Source: Actinobacteria bacterium RBG_16_64_13
GTDB lineage: Bacteria; Actinomycetota; Thermoleophilia; RBG-16-64-13
Assembly (NCBI GenBank): GCA_001768675.1
Contig: MELN01000016.1
Location: forward strand, 8,352-15,292
Length of the DNA: 6,941 nucleotides
Direction of reading: 5' to 3'
Shown here: in pieces, positions 1-6,543 of the stretch
Layout: every line of letters starts with the position of its first letter
Position numbering within the stretch: position 1 is the first letter of the stretch
Notes under the pieces: model-generated
Seen by the model: only the letters and a program-made list of their open reading frames with translations
What the model was told of the DNA's origin: nothing
Databases searched by the model: none
Made by a program: the position numbers and the translations under genes

Positions 1-164
1 TGGAGTTGGCGGCCCTAAGTGCGCTGTTCGACCAGGACTACTATGCGGTGGTCGATCTTGACCGCGTGCTGGCCGCGAAGGTCTCTCCGGGAGGAACGGC
101 GCCGGCCCGGGTGGAGGATCAGCTTGCGCTTGCTCGAGAAGTGACGGACCGCCTGGCGGGCTGA
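1..164 (+). CDS. argH: Argininosuccinate lyase, C-terminal end (partial)
   Basis: Only the last ~53 codons are in the window; the first complete codon begins at base 3 and the stop is TGA at 162-164. The readable tail contains VVDLDRVLAAKVSPGGTAPA followed by RVEDQLALAREV. This matches the typical end of argininosuccinate lyase, where a (S/Y)xGGTAP motif is followed by RVxxQL. The enzyme cleaves argininosuccinate to arginine and fumarate in the last step of arginine biosynthesis, in the cytoplasm. The catalytic residues lie upstream of the window and cannot be checked. No intrinsic terminator is visible in the 60-odd bases after the stop. The assignment rests on a short tail, but the SPGGTAPARV stretch is distinctive. 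Confidence 0.82.
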   Translation, partial: ELAALSALFDQDYYAVVDLDRVLAAKVSPGGTAPARVEDQLALAREVTDRLAG

Positions 165-198
165 CGCCCGAAGCGATCATCCCACGCGGCCGACTCGG

Positions 199-226
199 TT
201 CGGGGCAGGCGCGCGGCTGCTAACAT
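199..226 (+). promoter_or_regulatory. Putative extended -10 promoter of the glycosylase gene
   Basis: TGC followed by TAACAT (218-226) forms an extended -10 element. The best -35 candidate is a weak TTCGGG at 199-204, with a 16-base spacer. The expected transcription start is about 6-8 bases after the hexamer, at 232-234, which is on the ATG at 233. The same TAACAT hexamer occurs before the PBP gene, and a close relative (TAACCT) in the rrn promoter. The call is by eye only. Confidence 0.4.
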
Positions 227-232
227 GTGAGA

Positions 233-874
233 ATGACCTGCGTCGGCACCGATTCCCTGCCTTCTCACGAGTTGCCCTTCGGTCGGATATTGCCGGCGGG
301 GTTCTTCGCGCGGCCTTCGGACAAGGTCGCACGCGAACTCATTGGCAAAGTCTTGTGGCGCCGGGGAGTAGGCGGGGGGCGTCTCACTGAGGTCGAGGCA
401 TACTTGCCCAAGGACGATCCTGCCTGCCACGCTGCGCGAGGCATGACAAAGCGCAACGCACCCATGTTCGGGCCCGCCGGCCACATCTATGTGTATCGCA
501 GCTACGGCGTCCACATCTTGCTGAACTTGGTCTGCGACGAGGAATCGGTAGGATCGGCCGTGCTCATCCGGTCTTTCGAGCCCATGGGAGACACGGATCG
601 ACTGCGGTGTAACCGTGGTGAGATCGCGACGGCCAAGGCGCTCTCCTGCGGGCCCGGTAGGGTGGGACAGGCGCTGGCGCTTTATATGGGACTGAACAGC
701 TTGAGTCTCGGGGAGACCTCCGGGGTGTACATCATCGATGACGGTGAATCGCCGCCGGTGCGGTGCACGACCCGGATCGGGATCTCTCAGGGTGGTGAGT
801 TGCCGCTAAGGTACCTCATGGCGGGGAGCGGGTACTTGAGCGGACAAGGGCGGACCAACGGAGGAGGGCGCTGA
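233..874 (+). CDS. 3-methyladenine DNA glycosylase, AAG/MPG family
   Basis: This is a predicted cytoplasmic base-excision-repair enzyme that flips out alkylated or deaminated purines and cuts the N-glycosidic bond. The 213 residues match the usual ~190-220 aa of bacterial family members. Numbered from ATG233, the core motif LTEVEAYL holds the catalytic glutamate E55 (equivalent to human AAG E125), with Y57 and H66 at exactly the human Y127/H136 spacing. KRNAPMF and IYVYRSYG follow, with Y88 and N98 matching human Y159 and N169. The later GPGRVGQALAL stretch is also typical. A GTG at 227 is in frame, but it directly abuts the predicted -10 box and has no Shine-Dalgarno, so the ATG is preferred; both would be leaderless or nearly so. 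The stop overlaps the next start (TGATG), implying translational coupling to the NIF3-like gene. All key residues are intact. Confidence 0.93.
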   Translation: MTCVGTDSLPSHELPFGRILPAGFFARPSDKVARELIGKVLWRRGVGGGRLTEVEAYLPKDDPACHAARGMTKRNAPMFGPAGHIYVYRSYGVHILLNLVCDEESVGSAVLIRSFEPMGDTDRLRCNRGEIATAKALSCGPGRVGQALALYMGLNSLSLGETSGVYIIDDGESPPVRCTTRIGISQGGELPLRYLMAGSGYLSGQGRTNGGGR

Positions 875-1830
875 TGAAACTGCGAGACATCTACGAGGCG
901 GCGTACCGGGCAGGTATCGACGCCGACCCGCGGGGGAGAGATGGGGTGGCGCGCGTCCTGGAGCGAGCGCAGAAAGAATTCGACGATCTCTCCGAGAACA
1001 GGCGCTGGGAGTTCGACCAAGAGACTCTCGTGAATCCCTATGCGGATACGCGCATCCTCTGTGGGGATCCCGAAGGGGATATCTCCAAGGTCCTGGTGGG
1101 CATCGACCTCGAGGTGGGAGAAGTCCTCCTTGCCGACACTCTGCGCTCCAGAGGCGTTGCGGTCGATGCCCTGTTGGCGCACCATCCGGAAGGGCGAGCG
1201 GTGGCCCGTCTCGAGCAAGTGATGGGACTCCAGGCCGATGTCTGGCGGCGTTTCGGCGTATCCATCGCCTATGGCGACGCGGTGATGCGCGACCGCATGG
1301 CCGAGATCATGCGAGCCATCCATCCGCGGAACAACGAGCAGGTGATCGCGGCGGCGCGTCTTCTCGATCTTCCTTATATGTGCTGCCACACGCCCGCCGA
1401 CAACAACGTCAACCGCTTCGTGCAGGCCCGTTGCGACGAACTAGCCACCGACAGCACGGTAGAGGAACTCGTGGAGATGCTCAAAGGCATCCCAGAATAC
1501 CGCGAGGCCACTCTGCAAGGCACGGGCCCGGTCATATTCGAAGGAGACGAAAAGAGACGGACGGGCAAGATCATGGTCGACATGACCGGGGGCACGTCAG
1601 GCCCGGTCGACTCGATAAGCAAGCTGGCCGCCGCCGGAGTGGGAACAATGGTGGGGATGCATATGGGCGAGGATCATCGGAAGCGGGCGAAGGACGAGCA
1701 CGTCAACGTCGTGATCGCCGGGCACGTTTCTTCGGATTCCCTGGGCATGAACCTCATCATCGACGCTTTTGAGCGGCAGGGAGTGGACGTGATCGCTTGC
1801 TCGGGATTCACGCGCGTGAGTCGGGCCTAG
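874..1830 (+). CDS. NIF3/DUF34 (YbgI-type) metal-binding family protein
   Basis: A 318-residue protein related to the NIF3/DUF34 family, which binds a dinuclear metal centre. The in vivo role is unsettled, and the common label 'GTP cyclohydrolase I type 2' is doubtful. Ligand motifs are recognisable against E. coli YbgI: AHHPEG (H103, H104) for the first histidine pair, HTPAD (H172 to D176) matching HLPLD around D101, and AGHVSSD (H284, D288) matching AGHHATE with H215/E219. The last acidic ligand is Asp instead of Glu, at identical spacing. The protein has about 40 extra N-terminal residues and about 30 more residues between the first and second motifs than YbgI, so it is a divergent long form. 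The start is supported by GGAGGAGGG at 860-868, five bases before the ATG, and by the one-base overlap with the glycosylase stop. No signal peptide or membrane segment is seen. It is convergent with the PBP gene, with 9 bp between stops and no clear terminator in the gap. Confidence 0.8.
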   Translation: MKLRDIYEAAYRAGIDADPRGRDGVARVLERAQKEFDDLSENRRWEFDQETLVNPYADTRILCGDPEGDISKVLVGIDLEVGEVLLADTLRSRGVAVDALLAHHPEGRAVARLEQVMGLQADVWRRFGVSIAYGDAVMRDRMAEIMRAIHPRNNEQVIAAARLLDLPYMCCHTPADNNVNRFVQARCDELATDSTVEELVEMLKGIPEYREATLQGTGPVIFEGDEKRRTGKIMVDMTGGTSGPVDSISKLAAAGVGTMVGMHMGEDHRKRAKDEHVNVVIAGHVSSDSLGMNLIIDAFERQGVDVIACSGFTRVSRA

Positions 1831-1839
1831 ATCGTCCGG

Positions 1840-4302
1840 CTACGGGGGCGGTATTTCCTCTGGGCCGGTGCTGATATAGAGCGTCACCGTGGTACCCAGA
1901 GGTACTGCTGCTCCCGCGACCGGGTCCTGAGAGAGTACGGTTCCGGCGCTGGTATCGTCTTGGGCCATGCTTTCGTGAACGGGAAGGCCGGCCGCCGACA
2001 ACAGCGCGCGGGCCGCGCCAATGTCCAGCCCCACCAAACGGGGAACGACGACGATGCCCTCGCCGGTCGAGATGTGGAGGGTCACCACGCTCCCCTGCAG
2101 CAGAGGTGTGCCGGCCGCTGGTTCTTGGCTTGCGATCGCCCCGGCAGATTTCGAAGAGGATGGATCGTCTACCACGGCCAGCCTGAAGCCTGCCTCGGTG
2201 AGTAGAGCCTTTGCCTCGGTGAGAGAGAGGCCGAGCATCTTAGGGACCGGCACCTCTTGAGCCGCGTGCAGCGTGCAGACTTCGGCGGGCTGCTCGTCTT
2301 TGCGGAATAGCATCGCGACGGTGGCCGGGCAATACTCGTTGGGGAGCAGTCGCGACTCGGAGCACACCTCCACCGTGACCCAGTCGTCGGCCGCCTTCGA
2401 GGGGAACTGCGCAACCGGGATGCCGGCGAGGGCTTTCTTCATGAAGGAGGCCCAGATCTGGGCCGGGAATGAGCCACCCGTGACCTTTCCGCCGTGGACG
2501 TTGGTCATCGGTGTTCTGCCGTCCGGGTATCCCACCCACACGACGGTGACCAACTCCGGGGTGTAGCCAACGAACCAGGCGTCGCAATAGTCCTGAGTGG
2601 TGCCGGTCTTGCCGGCCGCCGGCCGGCCTATGTCGGCGGCGGTACCGGTGCCGAGGGTGATCACCTGCTGGAGGCACGAGGTGGTCATGTAGGCCAGGCC
2701 GGGGTCCAAGACCCGGGTGCGGACTGCCGAGTTCTCGTCGAGCACATTGCCGTCAGCGTCGATCACACGGTTGATAGTTATTGGGTACCCAGTCTGCGAC
2801 GGATCGAAAGTGACCTGCGACAGAAGGCGTTCACCGCCTGTGGCCAGGGTGGCATACGCCATGGCCATCTCGAGAGGGCTGACTCCGATGGTCAGCCCGC
2901 CCAAAGCGATCGCCGGGCTCGGATCTTGGCCAAGAGAGGTCATGATGCCCATGTCATAGGCTGTCTGCGCGACCGCGTCCGCCCCCACGTCCATCACAAG
3001 GCGCGCGAAGACCCCGTTCGAAGACTGCGCGGTAGCTTTGTCCAAGCTCAGAGGCCCTTGCTCCGTAGAAGACACGTCCCACGGCCCACCCGGCAGGTCG
3101 ATCGTGACGGAGCCAGAGTCGTAAGTCGCTTTGGGGCTGATGCCCTGTTGGAGCGCAGCCACCAAGACGAAAGGCTTGAACGCGGAACCCGGCTGGCGCC
3201 TGCCTTGGGTGGCGAGGTTGAACTGAAGGGCGGAGAAGTCCGATCCTCCAACCATGGCCACCATTCGCCCGGTGCGGACATCCACGGTCACGAGCGCCGC
3301 GGCCGGATCGCCGGGTTGGTCGAGGATCTCGGCTATGCTCGCCTCGGCGGCTCGTTGTAGTTCCAGATCTACGCTCGTATAGACCCGAAGACCCCCGCCC
3401 AAGACGGTCGACGCGCCGTAGCGCGCCACCAATTGTTCACGGATCATCTCGACCCAATACGGGACCTCGGCCTCGGAGTCGGCACTGGAGTTCGCCAAGT
3501 AAAGGGGCGTGCCTAGGGCCTCTTGGAGCTCCTGGCTGGTGATGTAGCTCTGCTGGTACATCTTGTTGAGTACAGCGTCGCGCCTGCCCAGAGCGCCGCC
3601 CGGGTTGCGTCTAGGGGAATAGGCGGAGGGCGCCTGGGGTAGCCCGGCCAGCAGAGCGGCCTGTGCGATCGTGAGTTCGGTAGCGTGGACCCCGAAATAG
3701 GTCAAGGAGGCTGCTTCAACCCCGTAGGCTCCCTCGCCGAAGTAGATGATGTTGAGGTATTCGTTGAGGATCTTCTCTTTAGACCATTGCTTCTCAAGTT
3801 CGTATGCCAAAGCTGCTTCGCGAAGCTTGCGGTCCAATGTCTGCTCGTCGGTGATGAACGCGTTCTTGATGAGTTGCTGGGTGATGGTGGAGCCGCCTTG
3901 GACGATCTCCCCGTGAGTGATGTTGGCCCACACCGCTCTTAGTATGGCTATGAAATCGACACCACTGTGCTCGTAGAAGCGCTCATCCTCGATGGACACG
4001 ACGGCGTCGCGGATGACCTGGGGGATCTTGTCGGTGGACAAGACCTGGCGATTCTCAAGCCCATGCAACTCCGCCAGCAGGACCGGATCGGTCGTATCGT
4101 CATATATCCTCGTCGTCTCGGCGGACGAGATGTTGAGGGCCAGTTCCAACGAAGGCAGGGTGCGGGTCATGGCCACATAGAACCCGGCGATCATTGATAG
4201 GATGGCGACGATCAGGAGCAATGCACCGAACAGCGCGCCTCTGAGAAAACGGCGTCCGCGATGAGGCCGACGGGTTCTGGGTTGAGTGGGAGCGTGGGCC
4301 AT
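1840..4302 (-). CDS. Class A penicillin-binding protein (PBP1A/PonA type) with two PASTA domains
   Basis: An 820-residue bifunctional peptidoglycan synthase. A short Arg-rich cytoplasmic tail (1-20) precedes one membrane anchor (about 21-46). The GT51 glycosyltransferase domain (about 65-240) has EDERFYEH with catalytic E105, GGSTITQQL at 137-145, and KEKILNEYLNIIYFG with E181. The transpeptidase domain (about 330-625) has SxxK as PGSAFKP (S373 nucleophile, K376), SxN at S427/N429, and KTGT at 565-568. Two PASTA domains follow at about 684-747 and 752-814. The protein polymerises lipid II glycan strands and crosslinks them outside the membrane. Five cysteines (543, 573, 647, 658, 676) lie in the extracytoplasmic part; the 647/658/676 group sits between the transpeptidase and PASTA domains and could form disulfides. 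Length and domain order are normal for Gram-positive class A PBPs. No Shine-Dalgarno precedes the ATG, and a TAACAT box ends 9 bases upstream, so the mRNA may be nearly leaderless. It is transcribed divergently from tyrS. Confidence 0.96.
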   Translation of the reverse strand: MAHAPTQPRTRRPHRGRRFLRGALFGALLLIVAILSMIAGFYVAMTRTLPSLELALNISSAETTRIYDDTTDPVLLAELHGLENRQVLSTDKIPQVIRDAVVSIEDERFYEHSGVDFIAILRAVWANITHGEIVQGGSTITQQLIKNAFITDEQTLDRKLREAALAYELEKQWSKEKILNEYLNIIYFGEGAYGVEAASLTYFGVHATELTIAQAALLAGLPQAPSAYSPRRNPGGALGRRDAVLNKMYQQSYITSQELQEALGTPLYLANSSADSEAEVPYWVEMIREQLVARYGASTVLGGGLRVYTSVDLELQRAAEASIAEILDQPGDPAAALVTVDVRTGRMVAMVGGSDFSALQFNLATQGRRQPGSAFKPFVLVAALQQGISPKATYDSGSVTIDLPGGPWDVSSTEQGPLSLDKATAQSSNGVFARLVMDVGADAVAQTAYDMGIMTSLGQDPSPAIALGGLTIGVSPLEMAMAYATLATGGERLLSQVTFDPSQTGYPITINRVIDADGNVLDENSAVRTRVLDPGLAYMTTSCLQQVITLGTGTAADIGRPAAGKTGTTQDYCDAWFVGYTPELVTVVWVGYPDGRTPMTNVHGGKVTGGSFPAQIWASFMKKALAGIPVAQFPSKAADDWVTVEVCSESRLLPNEYCPATVAMLFRKDEQPAEVCTLHAAQEVPVPKMLGLSLTEAKALLTEAGFRLAVVDDPSSSKSAGAIASQEPAAGTPLLQGSVVTLHISTGEGIVVVPRLVGLDIGAARALLSAAGLPVHESMAQDDTSAGTVLSQDPVAGAAVPLGTTVTLYISTGPEEIPPP

Positions 4303-4311
4303 CGTCCGATG

Positions 4312-4317
4312 ATGTTA
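4312..4317 (-). promoter_or_regulatory. Putative -10 box of the PBP gene
   Basis: Read on the minus strand this is TAACAT, ending 9 bases before the PBP ATG. The expected transcription start (about 4305) would leave a leader of only 2-3 bases. No convincing -35 is visible at 16-18 bases. The putative core promoter region extends back over the tyrS -10 box, so the two divergent promoters probably overlap. Confidence 0.35.
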
Positions 4318-4337
4318 CACCAGGCGGCACTCCCCCA

Positions 4338-4346
4338 TGGTATGCT
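4338..4346 (+). promoter_or_regulatory. Putative extended -10 promoter of tyrS
   Basis: TGG followed by TATGCT gives an extended -10 element (TGn plus TAnnnT). Transcription would begin near 4353, right before the Shine-Dalgarno, giving a 5' UTR of about 13 bases. The only -35-like sequence (TTACAC, 4315-4320) is 20 bases away and so poorly placed. So short a leader leaves no room for a T-box, which controls many Gram-positive tyrS genes. Confidence 0.4.
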
Positions 4347-4353
4347 GCCGCCC

Positions 4354-4361
4354 GGGAGGTG
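4354..4361 (+). promoter_or_regulatory. Ribosome binding site fixing the tyrS start
   Basis: GGGAGGTG lies four bases before the ATG at 4366. It decides between several in-frame ATGs: starts further upstream (4342 and earlier) have no such site and would run into the PBP promoter and gene. Confidence 0.75.
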
Positions 4362-4365
4362 GCGC

Positions 4366-5619
4366 ATGGACGGCGAGGGCATGCCCCCGGAAATACCGGC
4401 GGACGTACGTGACGAATACGAGGAGCTTCTGCCGGGCAGCGTAGACGTGTTGCCGGACGGCGAACTCGTTCGACAGCTGCAGCGGGCCCGGTCAGAACAA
4501 AGGCCTTTGCGGGTCAAACTGGGCGTAGACCCCACGGCGCCGGATATTCATCTTGGGCATACGGTCGTCCTTCGCAAGCTGGCGCAGTTCCAGGCGTTCG
4601 GCCACACCGCCGTGCTGATCATCGGCGACTACACGGCCAAGGTGGGCGACCCTTCGGGCAGGTCGAAAAGCCGTCCGAGGCTCTCCGACGAAGAGATCAA
4701 TGTTAACGCGGCCACGTATGTCGAGCAGGCCGCGAAAGTCCTTGACATGGACAAGGCCGAGCTGGTGCGCAACGGAGACTGGCTCGGACCTTTGCGCATG
4801 AACGAGGTCCTGAACCTGACGGCCACCGTCACGGTGGCGAGGATGCTGGAGAGGGATGACTTCTCGCGCCGGTACCTTGCCAACGAACCGGTCTCCATGC
4901 TCGAATTCATGTACCCGCTTCTTCAGGGATACGATAGCGTGGCCGTACGGGCCGACATCGAACTCGGTGGCACCGACCAGAAATTCAACCTGCTCATGGG
5001 CCGGACAATCATGGAAGCCTACGGCCTTACTCCTCAGAGCATCCTCACGGTCCCTCTTCTAGTGGGGACCGACGGGGAACAGAAGATGTCGAAGAGCTAC
5101 GGCAACTACATCGGTGTGAGTGAGTCTGCCGAGGAGATGTTCGGCAAGGTCATGTCCATACCCGACTCGCTGATGGTCACCTACTGGCGTCTTCTCACCG
5201 GAGCCGGCAAGCTGGAAGTCCAAACCGTGGAGCGCCGTTTGGCCGAAGGGGGATACCATCCGGCGGAGGCCAAACGCGATTTGGCCGAGAGACTTGTGAC
5301 CCTGTACCACTCATCCGGGGCGGCCACCGCGGCTCGCTCCCACTTCGATCGAGTGTTCAAGGAGAGGGACAGGCCTGAGATCATCCCCGAAGCGTCGATC
5401 CCTTCCGAGGTCATACAGAATGGGTCAGTCTGGTTGCCCAGGCTGCTCACCGCGCTTGGGCTTGCGTCGTCTAACGGTGAAGCGAAACGGCTCATCGAAC
5501 AGGGTGGAGTAAGACTGGATGATGCCGTGCTGCAGGACGCAAGCGCGGAGCTCGCGGCTGCAGAACTTGCCGGCTCGGTCCTTCAGGTGGGCAAGCGGAG
5601 GTTCTTACGGCTCATCTGA
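4366..5619 (+). CDS. tyrS: Tyrosyl-tRNA synthetase (TyrZ-like, KMSKS type)
   Basis: A 417-residue class I aminoacyl-tRNA synthetase that activates tyrosine with ATP and charges tRNA-Tyr in the cytoplasm. The HIGH-type motif is DPTAPDIHLGHTVVL (HLGH at 62-65). Tyrosine and ATP site landmarks follow: YPLLQGYD (Q187, D190) and LGGTDQKFN (201-208). The second ATP loop is an intact KMSKS at 240-244. A C-terminal S4-like RNA-binding domain spans about 356-415 (WLPRLLTALG, then GEAKRLIEQGGVRLDD). KMSKS rather than KFGKT/S, together with the DPTAPDIHLGHTVVLRKL signature, places it in the TyrZ-like branch of bacterial TyrRS. Length is normal and nothing is missing. The start is set by the Shine-Dalgarno at 4354-4361; an ATG at 4381 is also possible but less well placed. 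No terminator is apparent after the stop, so read-through into the lipoprotein gene is possible. Confidence 0.96.
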   Translation: MDGEGMPPEIPADVRDEYEELLPGSVDVLPDGELVRQLQRARSEQRPLRVKLGVDPTAPDIHLGHTVVLRKLAQFQAFGHTAVLIIGDYTAKVGDPSGRSKSRPRLSDEEINVNAATYVEQAAKVLDMDKAELVRNGDWLGPLRMNEVLNLTATVTVARMLERDDFSRRYLANEPVSMLEFMYPLLQGYDSVAVRADIELGGTDQKFNLLMGRTIMEAYGLTPQSILTVPLLVGTDGEQKMSKSYGNYIGVSESAEEMFGKVMSIPDSLMVTYWRLLTGAGKLEVQTVERRLAEGGYHPAEAKRDLAERLVTLYHSSGAATAARSHFDRVFKERDRPEIIPEASIPSEVIQNGSVWLPRLLTALGLASSNGEAKRLIEQGGVRLDDAVLQDASAELAAAELAGSVLQVGKRRFLRLI

Positions 5620-5750
5620 TCTAGTGCCGTAGTCCGTAGAGACGAGCCCGGTCGGTTCCTTGCGTCTATGTCCAAAGTTGCAGATGCCGTTCGTCCTTGC
5701 CAGGTACGATCGCGGTGGTAGTGCGCCAGCGACGGGAAAGGGGCAGGGGA

Positions 5751-6353
5751 ATGTGGAGCCGTGGCTTGAGAGTGGTGGGCTTGGTGACGATGGCAGGCGC
5801 GCTTGCGACGCTCGGCGTTTTGGTCGGCTGTGGCGCGCGAGACACGACGGTCGAGCCTATGTTGCCGGATTCGGCGGGCGCATCGGCTGTGGCAGCCCCC
5901 TTGGCCTCGGTCTTTTCTGATCTCGCGGTGTCGGTAGCGCCGATGCCGGCCTACGGGCTTGCGGAACTTCCCCTGGAGGCGACTATCCCGGCGGAATGGT
6001 GGCCGGTGATCGAGATCGCTGATCCCGCGGCCTACCAAGGACCCCCGGCAGGGAACCCCCGTGTGCTCGACAGCCAGGGACACGATCCCGAGGCGCAGTT
6101 GGTCATCGACCTCCAGGGAGGCTGGCTCGCCATCTTGGAGAACTTCAGGGGTGACCTGGGTGACACGAGCGGTGTAGAGGTAGGAACGGTTGCCGGCCAC
6201 CGCGCCTATCTCTACGCGGTGAACGGGGGATCGTTGATCCAGTGGAGTGACGGCGGGCGGTGGTATGGCGTATTCGGGCGGGACCTGCCCACACAGACTG
6301 TTGTCGACGTGGCGCTCGAGATGCAACTCGTACCGGCGCGGGGAGCGCGGTAA
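5751..6353 (+). CDS. Predicted secreted lipoprotein, DUF4367-like C-terminal region
   Basis: A 200-residue protein with a lipoprotein signal peptide: positively charged n-region (MWSRGLR), hydrophobic stretch 8-25, and lipobox LVGC with the modified cysteine at C27. It is therefore expected to be lipidated and held on the outer face of the membrane. A low-complexity Ala/Ser/Pro linker (about 28-70) precedes a compact domain (about 75-195). Within it, GTVAGHRAYLY (145-155), IQWSDGGRWYGVFG (163-176) and DLPTQTVVDVALEMQL (178-193) have the order of DUF4367-like domains: a 'G-h-xAyLy' strand, an 'xxWxdgxxxYxlxG' strand pair, then a short helix. That resemblance is from memory and tentative; I do not know its function. 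The start ATG is preceded by AAAGGGG at 5737-5743, and a longer in-frame TTG start at 5697 would put an unusual charged tail before the signal peptide. It follows tyrS by 131 bp. Confidence 0.75.
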   Translation: MWSRGLRVVGLVTMAGALATLGVLVGCGARDTTVEPMLPDSAGASAVAAPLASVFSDLAVSVAPMPAYGLAELPLEATIPAEWWPVIEIADPAAYQGPPAGNPRVLDSQGHDPEAQLVIDLQGGWLAILENFRGDLGDTSGVEVGTVAGHRAYLYAVNGGSLIQWSDGGRWYGVFGRDLPTQTVVDVALEMQLVPARGAR

Positions 6354-6382
6354 TTCAGCATGCCTCGCCTGGACTGCGCCTA

Positions 6383-6411
6383 TTGACGATGGGGCGTTCA
6401 GGGTCTAGAAT
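6383..6411 (+). promoter_or_regulatory. Distal promoter upstream of the rRNA operon
   Basis: TTGACG (6383-6388), 17-base spacer, TAGAAT (6406-6411). This is the best match to the sigma70 consensus in the window: five of six bases in each hexamer with ideal spacing. The expected start of transcription is 6417-6419. It lies about 220 bp before the proximal rrn promoter and could be a second rrn promoter or the promoter of the small RNA element that follows. Confidence 0.7.
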
Positions 6412-6423
6412 ACCTACCTCACA

Positions 6424-6477
6424 ATGATACGACTACTCATCAACAGCATAAGCGACCAGGTGAGGACGCGCGTCTAG
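6424..6477 (+). CDS. Possible 17-codon leader ORF
   Basis: ATG at 6424 opens a frame reading MIRLLINSISDQVRTRV and stops with TAG at 6475-6477, immediately at the base of the 6477-6494 hairpin. The ATG is only 5-7 bases from the predicted transcription start of the distal promoter, so translation would be near-leaderless; there is no Shine-Dalgarno. Arguments for: position between a strong promoter and a terminator-like hairpin, as in attenuators. Arguments against: it is short, uses codons unusual for a GC-rich genome (ATA twice, CTA, AGG), and shows no run of a single regulatory codon. It may be chance. Confidence 0.2.
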   Translation: MIRLLINSISDQVRTRV

Positions 6478-6504
6478 GCTTAAGTCGATAAGCCGCCGCC
6501 CTCG

Positions 6505-6543
6505 GAGCCGCCTGTGCGTGAGATTAGGCGGCTCGTTTGTTGT
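6505..6543 (+). terminator. Terminator-like hairpin before the proximal rrn promoter
   Basis: GAGCCGCCT (6505-6513) pairs perfectly with AGGCGGCTC (6526-6534) across a 12-base loop, followed by GTTTGTTGT. A 9-bp GC-rich stem with a T-rich but interrupted tail fits an intrinsic terminator of moderate strength for + strand transcription. AGCCGCC also occurs just upstream at 6491-6497 and could pair with the same 3' arm. The reverse strand has no T-run, so it is not bidirectional. It could stop RNA from the distal promoter or read-through from the lipoprotein gene. Confidence 0.55.

Noticed and set aside
119..514. 131-codon minus-strand frame over argH and the glycosylase
   Set aside because: It lies opposite the conserved argH tail and the catalytic motif of the glycosylase, and shows no recognisable features.
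787..1389. 200-codon minus-strand frame over the glycosylase/NIF3 junction
   Set aside because: Antisense shadow of two genes with clear family motifs; no start context or similarity of its own.
1831..1839. Terminator between the convergent NIF3-like and PBP genes
   Set aside because: The gap is only 9 bases and no stem with a T-run was found in or close to it on either strand.
2494..3360. 288-codon open frame on the + strand inside the PBP region
   Set aside because: It is antisense to intact PBP coding sequence with all catalytic motifs; its translation is Arg/Gly/His-rich without any recognisable domain, as expected for an opposite-strand frame in GC-rich DNA.
4261..4365. Upstream extension of tyrS by 35 codons
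   Set aside because: The extension would run back into the PBP gene and across both predicted promoters; the strong Shine-Dalgarno at 4354-4361 points to the ATG at 4366.
5620..5750. Promoter or terminator between tyrS and the lipoprotein gene
   Set aside because: A TACGAT (5705-5710) and a TTGCCA (5697-5702) are present but not at workable spacing with partners, and only a 5-bp AGACG/CGTCT pairing was seen, so neither is called.
5583..6326. 247-codon open frame on the minus strand over the lipoprotein gene
   Set aside because: It overlaps the tyrS 3' end and nearly the whole lipoprotein gene; its composition is rich in Arg/His with no motif, while the + strand frame has a signal peptide, lipobox and ribosome site.
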